From Rhynchopus euleeides (taxonomy: Eukaryota; Euglenozoa; Diplonemea; Diplonemida; Diplonemidae): a stretch of DNA of 64,000 bases. Of this stretch, positions 1-9,858 are shown in pieces. A program made the translations under genes and the position numbers. The stretch's first letter is position 1; every line of letters begins with the position of its first letter. The stretch spans positions 1,798,001-1,862,000 of the forward strand of contig OY723241.1 in the NCBI GenBank assembly GCA_963210315.1, in the 5' to 3' direction. Below the pieces are notes generated by a model that saw nothing but the letters and a program-made list of their open reading frames with translations, had not been told where the DNA came from and did not search any database.

Positions 1-2077
1 TGTGATATGTGTATGTCATGCCATGAGCAGGGCGCTTGGTGTGAGCTGCACTGTTACAAACAGAATGATGTGTGGGTGGCATATGTTTGTGTGGCACCTG
101 TGTTGCCTTCAGCGTGTCTTGTCGCCGCGCCGTGGGGCACGGGACACGGGGCAGAGGAACGCTGTTGTGCGTTGATTCGTTCTTCTTCTTCTGACCTCGT
201 GCGCTTTGCTCGGCTCCTCCCATTCCATTCTCAGGCCGGCACTGCAAAAAAAATTTTCCTTACAACGCTCGAGTGATACCAACCGTTTGTGTTAGATTTT
301 TTTTAACTGTGTTTCCTTGGTACCACCCCTGTCTGATGCGCCCCCCCCCATATCCCTCCCAAGAATCGTATGATGCTGTGATGACAGCCGGCCCAGCATT
401 GCCTGGCATTCTCATTGGCGACCCCCGCTGCGGGGGGGGGGGAGGGGTTCTTGCGGGAATCCGGCCGAAACAATCTAACTTATTTTCTTCTTCCGCGACC
501 TTCATGCAGAGCGTGTCGCTTGTTTTCGGTGCGTGCGTGTGTTCTGTTCACACCACCCTCTAACCATTGCGTGCATCAGGTGTGTGCAAGTGGCACTGCC
601 TCCAGAACAGAAAGTTGCAGGAGTAGAGTAGCGAGTTTTACATACTGGGCAGTGCAGAGAGCGGACTCATATTCCTTCCGCTCTCGCTCCACTAGAGTTA
701 TTGAGAATGGTGAGTGGCGGTTCGACGACACACACACACTCCGTTGCGAACAACACAAGCAGACCCAGCCATCCCGGCATGTTTTTTCTTACGTTTTGTG
801 GGTCTCTGGTCCCCGAATGGCCAGGAAGGTTCGATGCCATCTCGCTAGCCCAGCATTGCCGACGAAGGGCCAGGGATGCATTGTGAGTCCCGCATCAATG
901 TGTCACTTCCGACTCTCAGCCGCAGTGGGATGGTGGACAGAGGGGTGCGACCATTTCTTCCGTGGAGTTCTCAGCCTATTTTTTGTTGTTTTGTTCGTTC
1001 GGCTGGGGTAAGTTTTCTGTGTTTCTGTGATTTAGCTGGGTCGTGCGGCCCCACTCACACCACTTCATCGCGCTGGGGAGTGGTGTGGCACAAGGAGCGG
1101 GGTCTGCGTTCCAACAAAACAACTTTCGGCAGGAATTGGCTTGTCGTCTCGTTTTTGCTGCCACTTCACGATCCAGCGGGAGGCACAGATAATTTTCGCC
1201 CCCCTGCCCCCCACTCGAGCACAGACGCAACCTGCACATCGCGTGGAGGTGGGTCAGCTCTGCGTTTCCTTTTTCCCTCTCCTGAACTGCCCTTCCCCCC
1301 TCCCCCCCCCCCCCTCCCCACCCTTTGCTTTCTTTTCATCATCACAACAAGAACCCCAGCTTTGGCGCACAAACAACGGCCCTGTCTCTTTTTTTTGAAA
1401 CCCCACAGGAGCCCTGGTTGTGGTCTCCATAATAAACGTCCCGTTTTTCCCCCAAAGCCCCCCCCGCCCCTTCCGCTTCTATTCTGCATCACACATTCAC
1501 TAACCCACCCCACCCCCACCCCCCCACTCACACCTTCCTCACTATTCCTGCCCCCCCACCCCCCACCAAGCTAGCCAACCGATCAAACGGGGGAGCGATG
1601 TGCTGATCGGCACAATTGAACCAGACGTATCACATGGGGTGGAGGGGGGGGGGATGGGGGGGGGGTGGAACCGGGCGGCAACGGCGGAACGTCTCAAAGG
1701 GCTTTTTTATGCCTTTCTGCCTTTCTGCCTGGGGGGGGGGGGTGTAAGTCAAACCCATCCGGGGGTTGTCTTTGGCCCAAGAGCAGGTCTCCGCCATGTC
1801 ACTGGGCGTCGCCAGGCACATCGTCTCCCCACCCCCACCCCAGCCCCCAGCCCCGACCCTGCCCCTTTGCTTTCCGTGATTTGTGCTGAGGGATCTTCCA
1901 GGTGGAGATGACCCCTCCCATTCTGCCCCCTTTCTGAGGCGCAGCGAGAGTATCGCGCGTGGCAATGGAAAGGCACACTGGAGACACCCACACAACACCA
2001 CACCCCACACATACGGCAACAGGCTGCGACACGCCCCCACTCCATCCCTCTCCCCCCCTCACACCCTGCTTGCGACA
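1..2077. other. Gene-poor leader region upstream of PA28
   Basis: No protein family is recognisable here in any frame. The stretch is dominated on the plus strand by pyrimidine and C runs (about 1290-1320, 1460-1570, 1830-1860) with G runs near 1640-1670 and 1731-1741. The longest open stretch, 415-1011, has low-complexity composition and no family signature. The part just upstream of 2078 presumably holds the PA28 promoter and 5' untranslated region, but I see no TATA-like or other defined element. Confidence 0.5.
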
Positions 2078-3654
2078 ATGCCCGCAGCAACAGTGAAGCA
2101 GGCGGAGGAGACGCGCGAGATGTTTGACGTGGTTAACGACGAGCTGACCCGCAACCTCCAGGTATGCCCGGTAGGCCGATCCGAGGCGCAGAGGCGCATG
2201 CGTGATCTGATGGCCAGGTCAGGTGGGGGGTGCCGTGCATTGGGCCTGTTTCATTCTGATACACACGCTGCGTGTTGGTCTGTCGGTGTGCAGGTCGTAC
2301 TACCAATGAGCTCAGATGCTGTATCCACCACTGTGGCTCCTACTCTGTGAGGGGGGTGTGTTGGTGTGGGGTTTCAATCGACATGGGTTGGGGGGGGAGG
2401 GCAAATCACACACAGACACACCGTTGGCAAGATGGTAAGATTAGGGGACCTGCATCGTGCATACCAGTCATAGGTCCACGAGAGACCGCTGAGTAGCATA
2501 ATCACTGTGCTATCGCACTAACATAATCACTGATATGCTATCGCACACACCCCACAAACAGGCGTATCTGGACAGCCTCCCTAAGCTCGCTCAGCGTTTC
2601 AGCCGCTTTCTCGAGCACACGAAAACTCTGAACCCCAAGGCTGCGAGGCGTCACCCCAATGAGGTATGCTGTCGGTGATTTTGCCGTTGGGTTGCTTGGG
2701 GTGTGTCTTTGAGGGGCGGGGGGGGGGAGGGGGGTGGTGGTGGGGGTGTTCGGAGAACACGCCAGCTGCCGTTGTTCCCCTTCGATCTTGAGGCCTTTCG
2801 CTCGTTTGAATCGGGTTTTGCTGTGAAAACTGCCACCGCCATCCGCATTCCCGTTGCAGCCGCTGTCGCCGCTGCTAAAGTGCCGCGAGCCGAAGCTGGT
2901 GAACGGGGGCAACGACGGGCTGCAGCAGCGGCCAACTCTGGACCTCTCTGCCACTGCCGACTCTTCAGCGGAGGAGATGCTGGAAGAGGCAGCTGCCTGC
3001 CACACGCCCCACAACCACAAGCGCCTCGAACAGTTCCTGGAGGGGCTGTCCGACATCAGCGCTGCTGACAAGCTGCCCCCCCTTCCTGAAGACCCTCTCC
3101 TCCTCACCAACATGGACGCACTTACGGTATGCTCATGTGCCACCGGTTGCTAGACACATTGTGCATCAGGGGCGGGTGCGATACCTCTGCCTGCAAGGAA
3201 GCTGTGTGTTCGGCATCCCTCCTGATTACCCCCACCCACCCACCCTTTGCAGTGCGAGGCGTATGAGCTGCGTATTGTGCTGAGCGGCGTGTGCGAATGG
3301 ATCGAGATGCAGATGCCTGCCATCAAGCTTGAGGACAACGCCGGTGTGGCGATTCAGGAAACCGTCATCCGCCACCTGGTGCACATGCGCAACGGCATCC
3401 ACACCATCAACGAGAGGCACCGCACATATGCCGACAAGGTTGCGGACTACGCAAGCAAGTACTACAAGAACCCCCATGCCGCGAAGCAGTGGGCGCAGGC
3501 CCTGATCCTGTGGAACAACGACCACTGGGACCAGCTGGAGCGTGACTGGCGCGAGCTGCGCCAGATTGTCATTCTCTCCGGGCGCCTTCTGGCACTCAAC
3601 ATGGAACGCCTGGCAACGCCCCGCAAGACACACCCTGAGTTCATGCATATGTGA
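2078..3654 (+). CDS. PA28: Proteasome activator PA28/REG family protein (4 exons)
   Basis: PA28 (11S, REG) forms rings that cap the 20S proteasome and open its gate without ATP. Exons are 2078-2161, 2562-2663, 2860-3126 and 3253-3654, all joined in phase 0 to give 284 residues; known PA28 subunits are about 240-255. All three introns start GTATGC and end in CAG. The last exon carries the diagnostic C-terminal domain: residues 164-186 read GVCEWIEMQMPAI followed by LEDNAGVAIQE, which matches the REG activation loop (human IPRIEDGNNFGVSIQE), and the helices after it follow the family pattern (YASKYYKNPH against IAKYPHVEDY). Residues 1-62 resemble the family's N-terminal helix; 63-150 is a less conserved acidic linker. 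The start is the first ATG that keeps this frame. Similarity to the gamma type is inferred; the family assignment is firm. Confidence 0.82.
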
Positions 3655-4074
3655 GGCCCGGGCAGAAGGCCTTCAAAAAGAATCTACACAAAACAAAACA
3701 CAACGCAAACAACACAAAATCTGCGACTCACTCTGATTGTCGCAGAGCGGTAACCTTGACCTCTGATTTTACATATATCGCTCTTTGGTGCCGATACAGA
3801 CACGGCAAAAATACACACAACAACCCTATATGATTTGGCATCCCTGCCGCCTCTGCCGGCGTCCCGCAGTGGGACGGAAAGAATGGCTTTTGCGGCAGTG
3901 TGCCAAAAGAACGAAACCGCCACCCCCTCCCTCTCCCCCCCCTTCACCAACACATCCTGCGCACCTCTCAAAACCGGGTCTCAGATGTTCTCTGCTTGCC
4001 GAGCTGAAGGTGCCGGGGGCAGGTTATTCCTTTTTTTGTGGCGGTTACTCCTTGCCGCCACCCCCCCCCCCCCC
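3655..4074. other. Intergenic, C-rich, no gene seen
   Basis: This is the 3' flank of the PA28 gene. It contains an A-rich tract just after the stop (3675-3720) and ends in a long C run (4061-4074) that abuts the foldback element. No coding or RNA feature is supported. Confidence 0.5.
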
Positions 4075-4448
4075 CCTAGGGGGGGTCAAATGCCACCCTT
4101 TTACGTGGACAAACACGATTTTTCAAAAAACCGGCGCAGAGGCCCCAAAGCCCCCGTAAACCCTCCAAACCCCCCCAGATCGGTCCGGAAACCCATCGAA
4201 CCCCACTTTTCCACCATTCCGGGCACCTCAGGTGCCCGAATTGGGGTACCTAAATTTTGTGCCACCGTTTGGTACCGTACAGTGCCACTGTGTGGGAGGT
4301 TGGAAAAGAAAATGCCCCAACACACCACATCTGAGGGTTGCAATGCATGTTGCTTGCCAACCACGTCATCCGGTGGGTGTCAGGCGCTATGTAGGTGGCA
4401 TTAGCCAGGTCTTCGATGTGTTCTGGCTTGTATATATACCTCCCTGCC
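4075..4448 (+). repeat. Left arm of foldback element
   Basis: This arm is the reverse complement of 4866-5232. The inner boundary lies after the sequence TATATATACCTCCCTGCC. Confidence 0.75.
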
Positions 4449-4865
4449 ACCATGCACCGGGAGGCTGCCTGTAGGTACGGAACAGTCCAGATGGTCGTGT
4501 GATTCCTGTGCAGCAGTGCTCCACAACCGGGATGTGTTGACAACGACTGTTGAAACACGAGCTGTACATTCCGGGAACACATGAAGTGCGCTGTCGTGGT
4601 ACCCATTGTGCCAGAATTGGTAGTTGCTGCGGTCTACTTTGCCTGGCCCAAGAGCACTGGTACTGAACGGTGCAATATGCGTGGCGAGGTGAATACAACG
4701 GAAGCGCGCAAAGTCAATACAGCTCTCGGATGGCGGGTGGTGGTGCCACTAGTGTGTGACGTTCACTCGAGGATACAACGCATCACAATGAATCAGCAAC
4801 CGTGGACCGAGTACAATACGCTCTCTGTGGCTGGTGTGGGGGACAAAGGCAGTGCCTGTGCCGCA

Positions 4866-5232
4866 GGCAGGGAGGTATATATACAAGCCAGAACACATCG
4901 AAGACCTGGCTAATGCCACCTACATAGCGCCTGACACCCACCGGATGACGTGGTTGGCAAGCAACATGCATTGCAACCCTCAGATGTGGTGTGTTGGGGC
5001 ATTTTCTTTTCCAACCTCCCACACAGTGGCACTGTACGGTACCAAACGGTGGCACAAAATTTAGGTACCCCAATTCGGGCACCTGAGGTGCCCGGAATGG
5101 TGGAAAAGTGGGGTTCGATGGGTTTCCGGACCGATCTGGGGGGGTTTGGAGGGTTTACGGGGGCTTTGGGGCCTCTGCGCCGGTTTTTTGAAAAATCGTG
5201 TTTGTCACCCCCATTTGACCCCCCCCTACCCC
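4866..5232 (-). repeat. Right arm of foldback element
   Basis: This arm is the reverse complement of 4075-4448. The inner boundary begins GGCAGGGAGGTATATATA. Confidence 0.75.
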
Positions 5233-7271
5233 CCCCCCCCCCCCCCCCCCCTCCCTCTCCTCCTCCTACTCCACCGCGTAAGTCATGCCCGCCCCCCCCC
5301 CCCCCCCTTCCCCCCACGCCACCATGCTTGGAAAGCCCTCCCTCCCTGGCCTCCCCTGACCTTGGTTTTATTTATATCTCCCCCTGCCCCGCCTCTCTCG
5401 CCTTCTCCACTTATAAGTATCTCTAAAAAAACCCCCCGCACAATGTTGCTGTCGAGGTGTTCAGGGTGGACACCTGTGTTGATGGCTAAAAAAAATGAAA
5501 ATAAAAAAAACAAAAGGCAGTCCCGGAAACTGTTCTCCCACAGTTTCCGGGCGGGGGGGTGTATACGATAAAGCGAAAGGAGTACGATTTACAGATCGAG
5601 GAGGGGAGTGGGCCTGTCCGCCGCCCCCCCCTCCCCTCTGCCACGGACTGTGTGTGTCAAATGTGTCAAATAATCTGCGCCAGGTTTTTCTTTGCCCCCA
5701 CCCCCCTGCCCCCTTCATCCCCTCCGCCCCCCCGTCTGTGTCAGGACACACCGCGCCAGGTACGATAACCCCTCCGTTGTGAGGGACGGGTTACTCATTC
5801 CGTATTATCTGTCTCCGCCGTTCTTTTCTCTTCGGATTCCCCCCCCTGCAATCTGGGCCTCCATGGGTTTGGCTTGGTCAGTGTAGATGGTACCACCGCA
5901 TCCCCAAGGCATGTGCAGTGTTTCGACCCGGAAGCAGGTTGTAATGCCGCGCCACGGCACCAAAAATGCTGTTGTGTGAGCCATCGAAGCCTCAGATAGC
6001 CACACTCACCGGAGCCTCTAGAGTAGAACGGACGGTCGGGGCAGTGGCGGCAGGGGTTTATAGACTTTGCCCTCCATCGCAGACACAGGGATCCCTGGAT
6101 GCCTTGGGTTCTTTGGAAAGAACCCAGCGAGCTTTTTGCACTTAAAAATGGCGTGTGTTGTCACACCTCCCCCCCAGCGACCCCTTCCCGCTGACGCACT
6201 GCTGGTGTCTGGTTGGGCTGGGCGAGGATGGGTCTTGTGTGCAGCACAGCCCCTATCCAGGTTTCAGCACACCTCCGAGGGGGGAGTGGGGGATTTTGCA
6301 ACACCAGCAAAAAAAAACAAAAAATCAACGCGTCGGGGGGGGGGGGGGAAGGGGTGTGACGAACACGACGAACAGTCACGCCGAAAGGCGTCTGCAAAGT
6401 AAAGTGTTACCTTGGGGAGCAGGTCGCGACAGTGAAACCAGCGGCACAGCATACCCCACCTCCAGCAGTGCTATGCCGGGCGTGCTGTCTGCTGCAATCG
6501 CGTCCCTCGCCCATGCTGAGTCAGTCGAGTGAGTTGTGGTTGGGTTAAAGCGAGAGTGTATCTTTCCAAGTCACCTCTGTTGGGTCTGTTTCGGTCTTCT
6601 TCTTTCGGCACACTTCGATGCGGGAGGGAAAAGGCTGCCCCTGTGAGCTGGGCTATCAGAGTTCGTTCTCTTGATGAGGCCTAAGCTACACTTAGCAGAT
6701 TAACACGTGGATGCGCAGTGGATTGCATCAAGGGCAGCTGCTCGGTGTGCAGCGGGTTTTGCATTCGGGCGTTCTGCGAATAATACAACACCGGGTGCAA
6801 AAAATTAGAAAGTAAATCGTACAGAAGTCTTCTGATGGTCCCACGCCACGGTGCTCCTATCAAGGGTTGCAGGAGTTGCCCATTTTGTTTCATAACACGA
6901 CTTGCTAGCCTCACCTGACGACAGCTACTTCACGGAGGGCCACAGGGGGGCATCGCCATGAACGCCGCTTCAAACCCCCCACCCCCCCCCACCCCCCTGC
7001 TGTTCAGGGTGTGGAATGATCACCTCTCATGATGAACGCCTCAGGCCACTCGTCTGGGTGATATTCCTTGGGCCATTTCCCCCCGCCTTCTGATGCTTTG
7101 CGCTTTTTGTGTCCATCTCTGCCAGTCTTGGCTGTGGCTGTGTCGTGTGCATCGTTCAGCATCACCGCTTGTCATCCGCGTCCCGTGCGCCACTCACTGA
7201 GGCACACCACGAGAGGATGCCAAGCACCCCGTGCCCTGCGGATTGGCGAGAGTTCCGGGGGGCCAGTTTAT
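5233..7271. other. Intergenic, no gene recognised
   Basis: Low-complexity C-rich DNA (5229-5330) is followed by about 1.9 kb of mixed sequence. Apart from the small hairpin at 5522-5551 I see no conserved coding sequence, splice-like exon pattern or RNA gene. Homopolymers such as the G run near 6337-6349 break up every longer frame. Confidence 0.45.
5522..5551. repeat. Short perfect inverted repeat
   Basis: CCCGGAAACTGT at 5522-5533 is followed by a 6-nt spacer and its exact complement at 5540-5551. Role unknown; it is not linked to a recognised gene. Confidence 0.6.
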
Positions 7272-7368
7272 GAGAGAGAGAGGGAGAGAGGGGGGGGGGT
7301 GGTGTGAATATTCTCGTTCCGGGGGGTATTTGCACTTGAATCATACGAGGGAGAAAGAGAGAGAGCGT
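7272..7368 (-). repeat. CT-flanked short hairpin repeat, copy 1
   Basis: A core containing GTGTGAATATTCTCGTTCC and then GTATTTGCACTT is flanked on both sides by GA-rich microsatellite. The same core with CT-rich flanks, in the other orientation, is at 17911-18020, and a third copy is at 47051-47125. The core is itself an imperfect inverted repeat. It may be a small mobile element or a microsatellite-associated repeat. Confidence 0.6.
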
Positions 7369-9858
7369 GACGATCTTTTTTGGAGACCCCGCACCAGCCC
7401 CCTCGCAAATGCTGAATAGAATGGCGTGATCGCGTCAAGGGGGGGGGGTGGCGGCAGTGTGTGTTTTGCTGTGGTGTCGGGAACCACTGTTGTCTGCACA
7501 CCACAGCGTCACAACAGCGATGCGGTGCGGGTCATGTTTCCCGGAGAGGTGGGAAACGCCTGCTTGGGGGGCGGGGTGTGGCATCTTCTCAAAATCATGG
7601 TTTTTACCACTGGATTCTCTAAAAAGGGGGTGTCTTTCTGCTTTCGCTGCGGGGTGCCGAAAACGGTGCGTTTTTTTAAGGTGAATTTCCTCCTATTATT
7701 TTTAGGAGAAAATTGCCAGACTTCTCGCCGGAAAAAAATACCGGTGGAAAGATCCCCACAAATGTACAAGTAAACGAAGTCCTAGGACGGTGAAACCAAG
7801 AATACTTCGCTCTCTGTTTCAACCTTGCATGCGAGAGCTGGCCAGCGTTTTGGACGCCATCTCCACAGGAGGGGATGAGGGGGTAGGCGGAAAGAGAGAG
7901 AGGGACCAGCGGAACCCCAGCGGCACACTCTCAACCGCTTCACTGTGCTGTTCAGGGGAGCAGCACGCCAGCGGCACGCTGTCAACCACTTGGCTCAACG
8001 AGAGAGTAAGAGAGACGGTAAGTGCAGCCGCAGCAGCTGCGATGAATCCGGCCGTCTCTATTGAGGCGGGATACCTCGGTGTTTTGTTTTATTTCGTGGG
8101 GTGTGTGTGTGTGTGTGTGTGTGTGAGGGAACCCCCCCACCCCCACCCCCCTCCCCCCAGCTACATGGCGAATTGGCTGCTTGCCAGGGCTGGCTTATAA
8201 GCAGGGACTTCGCGTGGCTTTGACAGCTTCACATTGGGCTGCCACAGCCACGGGCAAAACGCCCTCTGCCCTTCAGGCCTGGTAACTTGTATGTGTTGTA
8301 CGTGCGCTATCCACACTGAACAAACCACACCCAGGGTATTAGCTTTGAGCGTATCATTTTTTTCGGGTTTTGGCGCAAACCACGCCGTATCTTTTTTGTT
8401 TACATCTGGACACCCCTGACTGTATATTGCAGTCATGGAGGAGACTATGGGAATAACCAGACCTGCGTCAGAACGGTTCAGGGTGTGGCACCCATGCGTG
8501 AGTAAGGATCACCTTTCCTCGCAGTTCTGGGCGGAAGAGGCACTATCCCCAGTACTATGAGGCCCGCGAGATATCTGGGCAGGGGCATAACCCCCACGTC
8601 GCTCGAAGCTAATACCCTGCAACAAACGAGGAACGAAAATATAATTCCGGGAGACGCTAAAAAAAGAACCCCAAACGACCCCCCCCCCTCCGTCCCAGTT
8701 TTCAGAACTAAACCACCATCGGAAATCGAAAGTATAAATTTGGGGTTGCGCGGAAGCTGTTGTGGGCCCAAAGCTGAAGCAGTGAGAATCAGGAAACAGC
8801 GTATTTCCCTCAATTGCGATATCACCCACGCGCTTTGCCGTGTGGGGATGTTCTGAAAGGGATTGGTTTTCTTTGGACACAGCTTCCTGCGTTGTCCGCA
8901 CAAACTCTCAGGAAATCAAAAAAAAATGTTCGTGGAGCTGTCACAGGTGGCAACCCACGGGCAAGTTGAAAGCGGGGAGAGGAGACGGGGGAGGGGGGAG
9001 GGCGGGCGGGGCGCATCCACGTTCCACACACCCCTTTCACTCCCCATATTTTCTTGTTTTTTCCCGAACCACTGTGAAATTCAGAATGGCCCCAAACAAT
9101 TTTGAACCAACTCACGTGTCCCCCCCCACCCCACCCCACCCCCACGCCACGGGTGGAGTGCAGTTCGGCACATTACCTTTTTCTCCACCTTTGATCTTTT
9201 ATGCTTGTGCTACAGGAGGGTCCCGGCCAGCCAGGCCAGCCCCCTTGCACCCCTCCCCCCCGCCTCCCCTGGGTTTTCAACCTCCTCATTATTTTCCTGC
9301 AGTGTTTGTTGGCACGGGGGGGCTCTGTCTGTCTGTCTGTCGCCCCTTACCCCCTCCCCTGCCCGACTGTGCCAGGAACCTTGGCATCGTTCTGCAGGCC
9401 TCTTTGAGAGACACACATGCGACTGTCCTCATATACAGGCCCGGGCATACATTGCCTCGAATGGGCGAGGAATGGGTCAGCGGGGCGGGGCGGCAGTGGA
9501 GTGGAACTGGCGAGTGCAGAGTCGAAGAGGCCTTCCCCGCCCCCCACACCCCACCCCGGCTCGCGCCCCCCTTGCTGTGTAGAGCTGATGATTCTTGTCT
9601 GACCACCGCCGACACTACCACTACCACACCACCACCACCTGGCAGGACCAGCGCTGTACACGCAGGTCTTTGGGCTGTTCCTTGCATCTTCAGGTGCAAC
9701 TCTGTGCATCTCGGCAATCGAGCAGCACCCGTTGGGTTGACAGCCGGCCAGCAGGGCGCCGCGGCAACTGGCAGCGGTACTGCGTGAGGGGGGCAGACAG
9801 GAGGGAGAGGGAGGGGGGGGCGCGCACAGGCGCAGTTTAGAATATTAAGAGGGGCGCA
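7369..9858. other. Intergenic, no gene recognised
   Basis: This holds a GT microsatellite (about 8100-8126), C runs near 8130-8160 and 9120-9145, and a shared T-rich motif near 8368-8397 that also occurs at about 1361 and 16811. Several open frames of 60-315 codons are present but are low-complexity, proline-rich or antisense to each other, and none shows a known domain. The last 100 bases lead into the LSM12 start. Confidence 0.45.

Larger units (their letters stand above)
4075..5232. mobile_element. Foldback / long-TIR non-autonomous DNA element
   Basis: Two arms of about 370 bp, 4075-4448 and 4866-5232, are near-perfect reverse complements, separated by about 417 bp of unique sequence with no recognisable gene. 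The outer ends are embedded in C/G runs (TAGGGGGG on the left, CCCCCCTA on the right), so a target-site duplication cannot be read. The arms differ mainly near the outer tips (about 4090-4110 against 5205-5215). The internal segment shows no transposase, so the element would depend on an enzyme in trans. The arm ORFs of about 90 codons are mirror images and are not taken as genes. A transcript across it would fold into a long double-stranded RNA. Confidence 0.75.

Noticed and set aside
415-1011. 198-codon open frame near the window start
   Set aside because: No domain, odd composition, no splice support; likely chance in GC-rich DNA.
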